64,000 nt of DNA, from positions 1-64,000 of the forward strand of contig NZ_BOMB01000049.1 of the NCBI RefSeq assembly GCF_016861975.1. The letters are read 5' to 3'. The notes under the pieces are model-generated. The model was not told where the DNA came from. It worked only from the letters and a program-made list of their open reading frames with translations, and ran no database searches. Shown piece after piece: positions 26,290 to 35,466 of the stretch. This stretch comes from Actinocatenispora rupis (GTDB lineage: Bacteria > Actinomycetota > Actinomycetes > Mycobacteriales > Micromonosporaceae). The translations under genes and the position numbers were made by a program. The stretch's first letter is position 1, and every line of letters starts with the position of its first letter.

Positions 26290-26724
26290 TCAGGATCCCT
26301 CGTACGTCGTCGGTCGGCCCGGGTAGTCCCGGCGGCTGCGGTGCGGGTTGGCGTTCTGCCAGGTGAGGTAGTCGTTGTAGGCGGCCAGCTCGGGGTCGTC
26401 GCGGGTGTCCTCGACGGGTGCCGCGCGCTCGACCCGGCGGATGCGCTCCGGTTCGGCGGGCGGGCGGGCGCCGGCGAGCACGGGCGCGGAGAGCCGCGTC
26501 GGCTGCTCCGGCTCGGTACGCCGGCGCTCGTCCCGGATGAGCTTGCCCCAGAACGCGACGGCGAACACCCCGAACACCGGCCACTCGAACGTGTAGCCCC
26601 AGCTCAGCGTGTTGCCCCCCTGGGCCCGGGTGAGCTGCCACCAGCACATGCCCAGGCACCCGCAGAACGCGAGCACCATGAGCGCGTGCAGCGCAAGCCA
26701 CCGGGGCGACAGGAACCGTCGCAT
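26290..26724 (-). CDS. Conserved actinobacterial membrane protein
   Basis: 144 aa. Two hydrophobic segments (WLALHALMVLAFCGCLGMCWWQL and TFEWPVFGVFAVAFWGKLI) separated by the conserved GGNTLSWGYTFEWP loop, then a charged cytosolic tail with ELAAYNDYLTWQNAN. Commonly found next to DUF3817 genes in actinobacteria; function unknown. The tail motif ELAAYNxYL also ends the CtaG-like protein at 30421-31368. Confidence 0.8.
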   Translation of the reverse strand: MRRFLSPRWLALHALMVLAFCGCLGMCWWQLTRAQGGNTLSWGYTFEWPVFGVFAVAFWGKLIRDERRRTEPEQPTRLSAPVLAGARPPAEPERIRRVERAAPVEDTRDDPELAAYNDYLTWQNANPHRSRRDYPGRPTTYEGS

Positions 26725-26758
26725 GGTGGTCAGCGTACCCGCGGCCCGGACCGACCTT

Positions 26759-27988
26759 CTACGCGACGTCGATCCACGAGCTGTCGATGTTGATCGTCAC
26801 CCCGCCGTACTTCTCGTCGTGCGCGCCGGAGTACTGCTTCATGCGGTGGTGGCTGGCCCAGTACGTCGCCGGGATGTCGGGGTCGCTGACGGTCGCCTTG
26901 TGGTCCCACTGCGCGAAGTCGATCGTGCCGGGCATCGTGTACCGGCCGGACGGGCGCGCGGCGACCAGGTCGTCGATGGCCGCGGCGCGGCTGGAGTACA
27001 CGCCGGAGCGGTAGTCGTGCGCGTGCAGCCCCTTCGTCCACGCCGACAGGTACGTGAGGACCGCGGTGGAGCAGGAACCGCCGCGCGGGTACCACTCCAT
27101 GTCGTTGACGACGATCGAGCCGTGCGCCATCCCGTACTGGCCGGCCTTGGCGGCGGCGTCGGCGGCGTCGGCGGTGCCCTGGCTGGCGGCCTTGCTGGCG
27201 GTGATCTTGAACGGTTCGTTCGAGCAGGGTGCCTGGCGGCCGACGTAGATGGGGAAGACGTGCCAGCCGCGGCCGGTCTGCCGGCTCACCCAGGACGGGC
27301 CGAGGTTGGGCTGGTCGGGGCAGCCGAGGTCACCGCCGCCGATGTACACGCCGACCGCCCGGTAGTCGGACCCGCTGCGCCATTTGTCCATGGTGGCCGA
27401 GGTGGGTGCCTGGCAGGCGTCGAAGCCCCAGCCGCGGTGCGTGCCCGGCACCATCGTGGTCGCCGCCTCCGCCGCCTCCGGCCGTACGGCGCGCCGCGGG
27501 GTGGCGCCCGCGGTGATCCTCGCCGTGGCCAGGATCGCCGACAGTTGCGCCGGATCCGTCCCGTACGTGGTGCTCAGCAGTACCCCGGCGGCCTCCAGCG
27601 CCCACCGCCCCCCGTGGTCGGTGGACGCCGGCGCCGCCTCCGGTGTCCCGTGCGGGACGACCGTCGTACCGGGTGGGACCGTGCCGGTCAGCGGTCGGAG
27701 GCTGATCGTCTCGGTGCGGCCGGTGACGCGCGGCGGGCAGCTCGCCCGTTCGCCGGGCGTACCGAGGTAGATGGCGTGCCGGTCGACGCGGGCACACGTG
27801 TCGGGCTGCTCGGCCAGGTCGATCACCGGCCACGACTCGGGCACCCGCAACGCCAGCCCCGCGTACTCGACGGCTCTGGTGCCGGGCGCGCCCCAGCCGG
27901 CGGTGCCGGCGAGACCCGTCGTCGCAACGAGGGTCAGGACCGTGATTCCCGCCCACCTGAAGCGTTGTCGCCCCGTACCGCGCCGCAC
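26759..27988 (-). CDS. Secreted DUF1906 glycoside-hydrolase-like protein
   Basis: 409 aa. Signal peptide (FRWAGITVLTLVATTGLAGTAG) and a C-terminal DUF1906 domain from about residue 185: GWGFDACQAPTSATMDKW, YIGGGDLGCP, FPIYVGRQAPC, VNDMEWYP, GVYSSRAAAIDDL and TIDFAQWDHKAT. The TIM-barrel-like domain resembles GH25-type enzymes acting on cell-wall polymers; the Asp/Glu of NDMEW is the probable active site. The N-terminal ~150 residues are unassigned. GTG 27988 has GGGGGGAGG 5 nt upstream. Divergent from the penicillin-binding protein gene. Confidence 0.88.
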   Translation of the reverse strand: MRRGTGRQRFRWAGITVLTLVATTGLAGTAGWGAPGTRAVEYAGLALRVPESWPVIDLAEQPDTCARVDRHAIYLGTPGERASCPPRVTGRTETISLRPLTGTVPPGTTVVPHGTPEAAPASTDHGGRWALEAAGVLLSTTYGTDPAQLSAILATARITAGATPRRAVRPEAAEAATTMVPGTHRGWGFDACQAPTSATMDKWRSGSDYRAVGVYIGGGDLGCPDQPNLGPSWVSRQTGRGWHVFPIYVGRQAPCSNEPFKITASKAASQGTADAADAAAKAGQYGMAHGSIVVNDMEWYPRGGSCSTAVLTYLSAWTKGLHAHDYRSGVYSSRAAAIDDLVAARPSGRYTMPGTIDFAQWDHKATVSDPDIPATYWASHHRMKQYSGAHDEKYGGVTINIDSSWIDVA

Positions 27989-28085
27989 GGCATCCTCCCC
28001 CCGTCGGACCCAGCGGGTGTCGCGGTGCTGGGCTGACGACAAAAGACCTATCACCCGCGTTACCGGCGAGGGGGGCGTTTCGGCA

Positions 28086-28135
28086 TATCACCGTCCGCAC
28101 AGGGGAAACGGCGATTATCACTATCCGCAGTGGGG
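28086..28135. promoter_or_regulatory. Two 20-bp direct repeats in a divergent promoter region
   Basis: TATCACCGTCCGCACAGGGG (28086-28105) and TATCACTATCCGCAGTGGGG (28116-28135) agree at 16 of 20 positions with a 30-bp period, close to three helical turns. They lie between the DUF1906 and PBP genes and are A+T-richer than the surroundings, so they look like a pair of binding sites for an activator or repressor. The regulator is unknown. Confidence 0.45.
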
Positions 28136-28159
28136 TGATTACCCGGTACTTGCCGGTTG

Positions 28160-28188
28160 CGGGCCTCCGGTCCGGTTCGGGGTAGCCT
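28160..28188 (+). promoter_or_regulatory. Promoter of the penicillin-binding protein gene
   Basis: -35 TTGCCG (28160-28165), 17-bp spacer, -10 TAGCCT (28183-28188), then 6 nt to the GTG start at 28195. The spacing implies a leaderless transcript. Based on pattern only. Confidence 0.5.
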
Positions 28189-28194
28189 CGCCGG

Positions 28195-30369
28195 GTGGCC
28201 CACCCCGACCGCGATCGGCATCCGCTGATCAACCTCGCGTACCTCGTGCTCGCCAGTGTCCTGGCGGGCGTCGTGTGCGCCGCCGTCGCCTTTCCCGCCG
28301 TCGGCACCACCGGGTACGCGGCGAAGGTGGGCTCGGACTCGTTCGAGGACCTGCCGACGAAGCTCACGATCCCGCCCTCCCCGCAGAACTCGTACCTCTA
28401 CGCGGCCGACGGCAGGACCGTGATCACCTCGTTCTACGAGGAGAACCGGCGCGACGTCACCCTCGACGAGATCCCCACCGTGATGCGGCACGCGATCGTC
28501 GCCGCCGAGGACAACCGGTTCTACGAGCACAAGGGCGTCGACGTGCGCGGCGTGCTGCGCTCGCTGGTCGCCAACAACACCGCTGGCGACGTGCAGCAGG
28601 GCGCCTCCACGCTGACCATGCAGTACGTGCGGAACGTGCTGGTCGAGTCCGCCGCGACGCCCAGCGAACGGCTCGCCGCGACCGCGCAGACCGCCGACCG
28701 CAAGATGCGCGAGATGCGGTACGCGCTGGCGCTCGAACAGAAGATGGGCAAGGACGAGATCCTCCGCCGGTACCTGAACATCGCCGCCTTCGGCAACCAG
28801 GCGTACGGGGTGTACGCGGCGAGCGAGCGGTACTTCTCGGTCCCGCCGCGGAAGCTGACGCTGGCCCAGGCGGCGTTGCTGGCCGGGCTGGTCAAGGAGC
28901 CCAGCGCGTACGACCCGACCCGGTCGGACCCGCGGCCGGCGACCGACCGCCGCAACTACGTACTGGACCGGATGGTGGCCCTGCACTACGTCTCGGCGGC
29001 GGACGCCGCGGCGGCGAAGAAGCAGGAGGTCCGGCTGCACCCCACCACCGTGCCGAACGGCTGCGTCGACGTGCCCGCGCGGCACCGCGACTGGGGTTTC
29101 TTCTGCGACTACTTCCTCACCTGGTGGCTGGGGCAGAAGCAGTTCGGCACGTCCAGCGCGGAGCGGATGAACCTGCTCAACCGCGGCGGGTACAAGGTGG
29201 TCACGACGCTGTCGCCGAAGGTGCAGGCGATCGCGCAGCACGAGGTGACCAGCCGCGTCTCCACGCACAACCCGTACGCGATCAACATGGCGGTGGTCCA
29301 GCCCGGTACCGGGAAGGTGCTGGCGATGGCGACCAACCGCAACTACAGCCTCGACACCTCGCACAACGGGCCGTCCACGCTGCACCACGGCCAGCGCGGC
29401 AACTACCCGAACACCACCAACCCGCTCATCTCCGGCGGCGGCGACATCGTCGGGTACCAGGCCGGTTCGACGTTCAAGATGTTCACGATGCTGGCGGCGT
29501 TGCAGGACGGGAAGAAGCTGGCCACGAACTTCCACGCGCCGGCCCGGTTCAAGACGCGGTACCCGGTGTCCGGCGCGGCGAGCTGCGGCGGCTACTGGTG
29601 CCCACGCAACGCCAACCCGTCGTGGATGGACGGCAACCGCACCATGTGGGACGGCTTCGGCCGCTCCGTCAACACGTACTTCGCGTGGCTGGAGCAGACC
29701 ATCGGCGCCGAGAAGGTGGTCCGGATGGCGGAGCGGCTCGGCATCAGGTTCCGCGCGCAGAACGACGCCGACCTGGCCCGGTACGGCGCGCACCAGTGGG
29801 GCGCGTTCACCCTCGGGGTTGCCGCGACCACCCCGCTCGACCTGGCCAACGCGTACGCGACCGTTGCGGCGGAAGGGAAGTACTGCACGCCCCGCAGCGT
29901 GTTGTCCGTCTCCGACCGGTACGGGAAGGCGGTGCCGGTGCGTACCGGGTCGTGCAGGCGGGTGATCAGCGCCGACGTGGCGCGGGCGGCGACGGACGCG
30001 GCGCGCTGCCCGGTCGGCCAGCAGGGCTACTACCGGAAGTGCAACGGCGGTACCGCGCCGAACGGGTTCGGTTCCGCGGTGGGGCGGCCGTTCGCCGGCA
30101 AGACCGGTACGACGGACAACACCGCGACCGCCACGTTCGCCGGCTTCACCCCGGACTACGCGGCGGCCGCGATCGCCGCCGACCCGGACACGCCGCAGCA
30201 CCTCGTCGGCGACGCGTACGCGGACAAGGTGGACTGGGCGGTCGGCAACACCATCCGCCGGGCGTCGTCCGGGATGCGGGTGCGCAACTTCGGCCGCCCG
30301 TCGGCGAAGATCGCCGGACACACCGGCAGCCCGCACAAGAAGCACAAGCCGCACCGCCGGCACCGGTGA
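28195..30369 (+). CDS. Class A penicillin-binding protein (transglycosylase-transpeptidase)
   Basis: 724 aa. Polymerises and cross-links peptidoglycan outside the membrane. One N-terminal membrane anchor (about residues 12-36), GT51 transglycosylase domain (catalytic Glu in AAEDNRFYEHKGVD, QGASTLTMQY, then KDEILRRYLN and AAFGNQAYGV), and a transpeptidase domain with SxxK (GSTFKMF), SxN (SVNTYF) and KTG (AGKTGTTDNT). A basic His/Lys-rich tail (HKKHKPHRRHR) ends the protein. GTG start fits the promoter at 28160-28188. Divergent from the DUF1906 cell-wall hydrolase-like gene. Confidence 0.95.
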   Translation: MAHPDRDRHPLINLAYLVLASVLAGVVCAAVAFPAVGTTGYAAKVGSDSFEDLPTKLTIPPSPQNSYLYAADGRTVITSFYEENRRDVTLDEIPTVMRHAIVAAEDNRFYEHKGVDVRGVLRSLVANNTAGDVQQGASTLTMQYVRNVLVESAATPSERLAATAQTADRKMREMRYALALEQKMGKDEILRRYLNIAAFGNQAYGVYAASERYFSVPPRKLTLAQAALLAGLVKEPSAYDPTRSDPRPATDRRNYVLDRMVALHYVSAADAAAAKKQEVRLHPTTVPNGCVDVPARHRDWGFFCDYFLTWWLGQKQFGTSSAERMNLLNRGGYKVVTTLSPKVQAIAQHEVTSRVSTHNPYAINMAVVQPGTGKVLAMATNRNYSLDTSHNGPSTLHHGQRGNYPNTTNPLISGGGDIVGYQAGSTFKMFTMLAALQDGKKLATNFHAPARFKTRYPVSGAASCGGYWCPRNANPSWMDGNRTMWDGFGRSVNTYFAWLEQTIGAEKVVRMAERLGIRFRAQNDADLARYGAHQWGAFTLGVAATTPLDLANAYATVAAEGKYCTPRSVLSVSDRYGKAVPVRTGSCRRVISADVARAATDAARCPVGQQGYYRKCNGGTAPNGFGSAVGRPFAGKTGTTDNTATATFAGFTPDYAAAAIAADPDTPQHLVGDAYADKVDWAVGNTIRRASSGMRVRNFGRPSAKIAGHTGSPHKKHKPHRRHR

Positions 30370-30420
30370 CCACCTGCCGTCCTGGCGGGGCGGCGCCGCG
30401 CGTACCGTGAGTGGCCGGGG

Positions 30421-31368
30421 GTGAGGGTCATGCCGGGAATGGGACACATGGGGCCGATGGAGGCGCCCACGTTCGCCCGGCTGCTCGCCCCGTCGGTCGA
30501 CTGGTTCTTCCTGGTCTGCTGCGTTCTCGCCGCCGTCGTCTACCTGTACGGGGTGGCCCGGCTGCGGCGGCGCGGCGACCACTGGCCGGTGCTGCGTACG
30601 GTCGTCTGGCTGGCCGGGTTGGTCACCATCCTCGCGGTCACCTGCACCGGCCTCGGGTCGTACGGGATGGCGCTGTTCAGCGTGCACATGACGCAGCACA
30701 TGGTGCTGAGCATGTTCTCGCCGATCCTGTTGCTGATGGCGGCGCCGATCACGCTGGCGCTGCGGGCGTTGCGGCCGGCGCCGCGCGGTCGCCGTGGCGC
30801 GCGGGAGATCCTGGTCGCGGTGCTGCGCTCGCGGGTGGCGCGGGTGCTCACCTCGCCGCTGGTCACCCTGCCGCTGTTCATCGCCAGCCTCTACGGGCTC
30901 TACTTCACGCCCCTGTTCGACGCCGCGATGAGCAACTGGTGGGGCCACCACTGGATGCTGGTGCACTTCCTGCTCGTCGGGCTGGCGTTCTTCTGGCCGA
31001 TCATGGGTACCGACCCGGCGCCGCACCGGCCGCCGCACGTGTTCCGGATGGTCGAGCTGTTCATCGCCATGCCGTTCCACGCGTTCTTCGGGATCGCGGT
31101 GATGCAGTCGGCGACGCTGATCACCCACACGTTCGCGCATCCGCCGCTGTTCTGGGGGATCCGGCCGCTGACCGACCAGCACACCGGTGGCGCGATCGCC
31201 TGGGCGTTCAGCGAGGCGCCGACCCTGCTGGTGCTCGGCGCCCTGTTCTACCAGTGGGTGCGGGACGAGGACCGCCGGGCCCGCCGCGCCGACCGTGCCG
31301 CGGACCGGGACGGGGACGCCGAGCTGGCCGCGTACAACGCGTATCTGACGCGCATCAACCAGCAGTGA
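30421..31368 (+). CDS. CtaG-type cytochrome c oxidase assembly membrane protein
   Basis: 315 aa with about seven membrane helices and the conserved His-rich motifs of caa3_CtaG: SVHMTQHMVLSM, WWGHHWMLVHF and MPFHAFFGIAVM. The family is thought to help copper insertion into cytochrome c oxidase. Met/His-rich N-terminus (MPGMGHMGPM) could bind copper. GTG 30421 is used; ATG 30430 or 30439 are possible starts. The C-terminal tail ELAAYNAYLTRIN is shared with the 26290 gene. Confidence 0.85.
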   Translation: MRVMPGMGHMGPMEAPTFARLLAPSVDWFFLVCCVLAAVVYLYGVARLRRRGDHWPVLRTVVWLAGLVTILAVTCTGLGSYGMALFSVHMTQHMVLSMFSPILLLMAAPITLALRALRPAPRGRRGAREILVAVLRSRVARVLTSPLVTLPLFIASLYGLYFTPLFDAAMSNWWGHHWMLVHFLLVGLAFFWPIMGTDPAPHRPPHVFRMVELFIAMPFHAFFGIAVMQSATLITHTFAHPPLFWGIRPLTDQHTGGAIAWAFSEAPTLLVLGALFYQWVRDEDRRARRADRAADRDGDAELAAYNAYLTRINQQ

Positions 31369-31416
31369 GGCCGATGCGGTCACGGGCTGGCCGCAGGTGG
31401 TGGCACGCTCGGACCC

Positions 31417-31923
31417 ATGGGCGAGAACGAAGTACTGCGGATGTTCCTGGCGGGTCAGCGCGCCGCGTTCCGGTCGATCGTGGACGGGCTGGACGAGCAG
31501 CAGGTACGCGCGGTGCCGTCGGCGAGTTCGATGTGCCTGGCCGTCCTGGTGAAGCACGCGATCGACGGCGAGGAGACGATGACCGGCCGGATCGCGGGCG
31601 ACCCGCCGGCGGACGACCCGGTCGCGCGCTGGCAGTCCGGGTGGCGGGTCGGCGACGACGAGACGTTGGCCGCGCTGCTGGCGCGCTGGGACACCGTGGC
31701 CGCGCGTACCGAGAAGGTGTTGGCGGCGGAGGACGACCTGGACCGGGAGGTGCCGCTGCCGGAGTCGGTGCGGCGGTGGATGCCGAACGAAGGCGCGTAC
31801 ACGGTGCGGTGGCTGGTGCTGCACGAGCTGGAGGAGCTGGCGCGGCACGCCGGGCACGGCGACATCATCCGGGAGTCGATCGACGGCGCCGTCGGATACC
31901 TCGGCAAGCAGCGTCCGGCCTGA
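31417..31923 (+). CDS. DinB-like (DUF664) four-helix protein
   Basis: 168 aa. Matches DUF664 of the DinB/YfiT superfamily: GQRAAFRSIVDGLDEQQVRAVPSASSMCL, VKHAIDGEETM with the first metal His, and a C-terminal VLHELEELARHAGHGDIIRESIDG with two His. Many actinobacterial members are mycothiol-dependent enzymes; the substrate here is unknown. A strong terminator follows at 31931-31968. Confidence 0.9.
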   Translation: MGENEVLRMFLAGQRAAFRSIVDGLDEQQVRAVPSASSMCLAVLVKHAIDGEETMTGRIAGDPPADDPVARWQSGWRVGDDETLAALLARWDTVAARTEKVLAAEDDLDREVPLPESVRRWMPNEGAYTVRWLVLHELEELARHAGHGDIIRESIDGAVGYLGKQRPA

Positions 31924-31930
31924 CGTACGT

Positions 31931-31968
31931 CGGCGGCCGGCAGGCGTGACACGCGCTGCCGGCCGCCG
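31931..31968 (+). terminator. Terminator hairpin after the DinB gene
   Basis: Perfect 13-bp stem CGGCGGCCGGCAG / CTGCCGGCCGCCG around a 12-nt loop that itself can pair (GCGTG/CACGC), beginning 7 bp after the stop codon. No U run, usual for high-G+C terminators. The remaining bases up to the rpf stop at 32092 show nothing further. Confidence 0.75.
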
Positions 31969-32091
31969 ATCGAGCGTGCGCGTCGGGGGGACGTCCGCGC
32001 ACGGTGCGCGCCACGGGCCGGGGGAGTACCCGGGCGTCGCACTCTGCTCCACGCTGCCGGCGGCGGGCCGGCGCGTACGGAGCAGGGTCGG

Positions 32092-32958
<867 letters not shown>

Positions 32959-33173
32959 TTAAGCACGGGGGCACCGCCGTGGCAAAGCCCGGACGCGTAC
33001 GGCGTGGGGCAGGCCACTCCCACAGCCGTGCAGGGGGCCGCAGACGGGACGCCCGGGCGGATACCGGTAGGCCCGGGAAACGGTACGGTTGACGGCTTTG
33101 CCGCGTGTGCGCACCATGACCGCGTTCACTTTCCGCGGTACCGATCGCGTACCGGGGACGGGGTGCGGCGACG

Positions 33174-35255
33174 ATGGTCGTCGTGTCGGCCACCGGTTCA
33201 CCCCGCGCGCAGCGCTGGACCGACCTCGTCGCCGCCGGGTACGACCGGATCGTCGCGTCGGACCCGGGTCTCGCCCGCCTCCGCCTCGCCCTCGGCGTAC
33301 TCGCCAGCGTGGCGCTGGCCGCGACGGTGCTGGCGCTGACCGGGTTCGCGCCGACCGCGGTGCTGCTGGGGGCGAGCATCGCGATGATCGCCTCGTCCGG
33401 TCCGGTACTGCCGACCCCGCGCAAGCAGGCGGCGGTGGTGGCGTTGACGATCGTTCCGGCGGTCGTGTCGTTGACGGTCAGTGCGCTGCTGTCCCCGTAC
33501 CGGATCGTTGCGGACCTGGTGTTCCTGGTCGTCATCTTCGTGGCGGTGTACATCCGCCGGATCCCGGACTACGGCTTCCCGCTGGGTTTCCCGGCGTTCA
33601 TGATGTTCTTCTTCGCGTCGTTCGTGCACGCGACGGTGGCGCAGCTGCCGATGCTCGTCCTCGCGGTGGCGATCGGCCTGGTGTGCTGCGCGCTGGTGCG
33701 GCTGGGGCTGCTGCGACCCCGCTCCACCCACACGTACGGGCGGGTCCGGCGCGGGTTCCAGGCCCGTCTCGCGCAGGTGCTGGACGGCGTGGTGGATCTG
33801 CTCGACGAGCCGGATCCGCGGCGGGCGGACCGGTTGCGGCGCCGGGTGGCGCGCATGCACGAGAGCGCGCTGATGGTGGAGGCGGAGCTGGACAGCCCGC
33901 TCGCCCCGCCGTACGCGGGGACGCACCAGCGGCGGGTGCTGACCGCCGAACTGGCCGCGGAACGGCTGGCCGCGGAGGCGCGTGCGCTGGCCGCCGATCC
34001 CGAGCTGTCCATAGTGGACAGACGCTGGGTACTCGGCCGGCTGACCCCGCTGGTGGCCCTGGTCCGCGCCGACCGCCGGCCGAACGCGCCGCGCTTCGCC
34101 GTACCGGAGTGGGCGGCCGAGCCGACCGCGGACGCCCCGCCCGCGCTGCACGCGATCCTGTGGTCCGCGGCCGATCTCGCCACCACGATCGCCCGCGCGC
34201 ACGAGGATCCCGCCCCGTCCGCCACCGGTGACGCGCCCGACGAGCAGGACGAGGATCCGTCTCCCCGGCCCGCGCCGCCGCCGGTGAGCGGGCTCGCCGG
34301 CAGGCTGCTTCCCAGTACGCGGCAGGCGATCCAGGCCACGCTCGCCTGCGCGCTCGCCATCCTCGCCGGCGAACTGCTGTCCCCGCAACGCTGGTACTGG
34401 GCGGTCATCGCCGCGTTCGTCGTGTTCGCCGGGACCAGTTCGGCCGGGGAGACCCTGATGAAGGGGTTCCGCCGGGTGGTCGGCACGCTCGTCGGCATCG
34501 TCACCGGGACGCTGGTGGCCATCCTCGTCACCGGCCACCTGCCGCTGGTCGTGGTGCTGCTGTTCGTGTGCATCTTCGCCGGCTTCTACCTGATGCCGAT
34601 CTCGTACAGCTCGATGGTCTTCTTCATCACCGTCATGCTCGGCCTGCTGTACAGCCTGCTCGGCACGTTCACCCCCACCCTCCTGGTACTCCGGCTGGAG
34701 GAGACCGCCATCGGCGCCGCGGCCGGCGCGCTCGCCGCCCTGCTCGTCCTGCCGACCAGTACCCGGACCGCGTTGCGTACGGCGACGGCGGACTTTCTGG
34801 ACCAGCTCGCCGGCTTCGTCGACGCGACCGCCGACTGCCTCGCCAACGGCGAACTCGTCGACCTCGTCGACGCCGCCCGCGACCTTGACGCCGCGCTCGA
34901 CGCGGTGCACCGGACCGCGGAACCGTTGCTGCACCGGGCAACCCCGCGCCGGGCCCGGCGTTCGGACACCCGGCACCTGGTCTCGCTGCTGGACCGGTGC
35001 GGGTACCACGCGCGGGCGGTTGCGGCACACGCCGAGCCGGCCGCGCTGCCCGCGGACGCCGCGCTCGTCCGGTTCACCGGCGAGGTGTCGGGCACGATCC
35101 GGGCGCTGCTGCCGGACGCGACGACCGCGCCGCCGGAGCGTACGACGGTGTGCCTGCCGGCGACGGTGGACCCGGACACCCGCGTGGTCCTGCGGCACCT
35201 GACCGATCTCGACACCACGATCCGCGCCGCCGTACCGACGTTGCGCCCGGCGTGA
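33174..35255 (+). CDS. FUSC-family membrane transporter-like protein
   Basis: 693 aa. Two membrane blocks of about five to six helices each (residues ~40-180 and ~385-520) separated by and followed by helical cytosolic regions: the layout of FUSC / aromatic-acid exporter (AaeB, YccS) proteins. The second block has RQAIQATLACALAILAGELLSPQRWYWAVIAAFVVF, the core FUSC signature with YWAV, and GTLVGIVTGT. Probably exports organic acids or other small compounds; substrate unknown. ATG 33174; GTG 33183 is an alternative. No partner genes. Confidence 0.85.
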   Translation: MVVVSATGSPRAQRWTDLVAAGYDRIVASDPGLARLRLALGVLASVALAATVLALTGFAPTAVLLGASIAMIASSGPVLPTPRKQAAVVALTIVPAVVSLTVSALLSPYRIVADLVFLVVIFVAVYIRRIPDYGFPLGFPAFMMFFFASFVHATVAQLPMLVLAVAIGLVCCALVRLGLLRPRSTHTYGRVRRGFQARLAQVLDGVVDLLDEPDPRRADRLRRRVARMHESALMVEAELDSPLAPPYAGTHQRRVLTAELAAERLAAEARALAADPELSIVDRRWVLGRLTPLVALVRADRRPNAPRFAVPEWAAEPTADAPPALHAILWSAADLATTIARAHEDPAPSATGDAPDEQDEDPSPRPAPPPVSGLAGRLLPSTRQAIQATLACALAILAGELLSPQRWYWAVIAAFVVFAGTSSAGETLMKGFRRVVGTLVGIVTGTLVAILVTGHLPLVVVLLFVCIFAGFYLMPISYSSMVFFITVMLGLLYSLLGTFTPTLLVLRLEETAIGAAAGALAALLVLPTSTRTALRTATADFLDQLAGFVDATADCLANGELVDLVDAARDLDAALDAVHRTAEPLLHRATPRRARRSDTRHLVSLLDRCGYHARAVAAHAEPAALPADAALVRFTGEVSGTIRALLPDATTAPPERTTVCLPATVDPDTRVVLRHLTDLDTTIRAAVPTLRPA

Positions 35256-35273
35256 CGGCACGCCGGCAAGGCG

Positions 35274-35303
35274 CTGGACGTACACCGGGGTCGGGGTTAT
35301 GGT
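35274..35303 (+). promoter_or_regulatory. Promoter of the threonine leader / ThrRS operon
   Basis: -35-like CTGGAC (35274-35279), 18-bp spacer and -10 TATGGT (35298-35303), then 7 nt to ATG 35311. The transcript would be leaderless for the leader peptide. Pattern-based. Confidence 0.45.
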
Positions 35304-35310
35304 CGTCGGC

Positions 35311-35376
35311 ATGAGCGCAGGACACCGCTGCACGACGACGACGCCGAGCATCCCGGCGTCCGTCGCGGTGACCTGA
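35311..35376 (+). CDS. Thr-rich leader peptide
   Basis: 21-codon reading frame with four consecutive ACG threonine codons at positions 8-11 and a fifth Thr as last residue; Arg-Cys precede the Thr run. It ends 16 bp before a strong hairpin and 90 bp before a threonyl-tRNA synthetase gene. This is the form of a ribosome-stalling attenuator: low charged tRNA-Thr would halt the ribosome on the Thr run and let transcription continue. An in-frame ATG at 35299 could add four residues. Too short for standard gene finding; function inferred from composition and context. Confidence 0.8.
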   Translation: MSAGHRCTTTTPSIPASVAVT

Positions 35377-35391
35377 GTTCACCCGCATCGA

Positions 35392-35432
35392 CACGACAGG
35401 CCCCGGGCAGCAGACCCGGGGCCTGTCTCGTG
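35392..35432 (+). terminator. Attenuator hairpin before the ThrRS gene
   Basis: Perfect 11-bp stem CAGGCCCCGGG (35397-35407) / CCCGGGGCCTG (35415-35425) with loop CAGCAGA, extended by CACGA (35392-35396) / TCGTG (35428-35432) across a 2-nt bulge. It lies between the Thr leader peptide and the synthetase gene. A U-poor 3' end is normal in such genomes. Confidence 0.8.
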
Positions 35433-35466
35433 TCCGGGTCGCCCGGTGCCGGAACGGAGACCCGCC

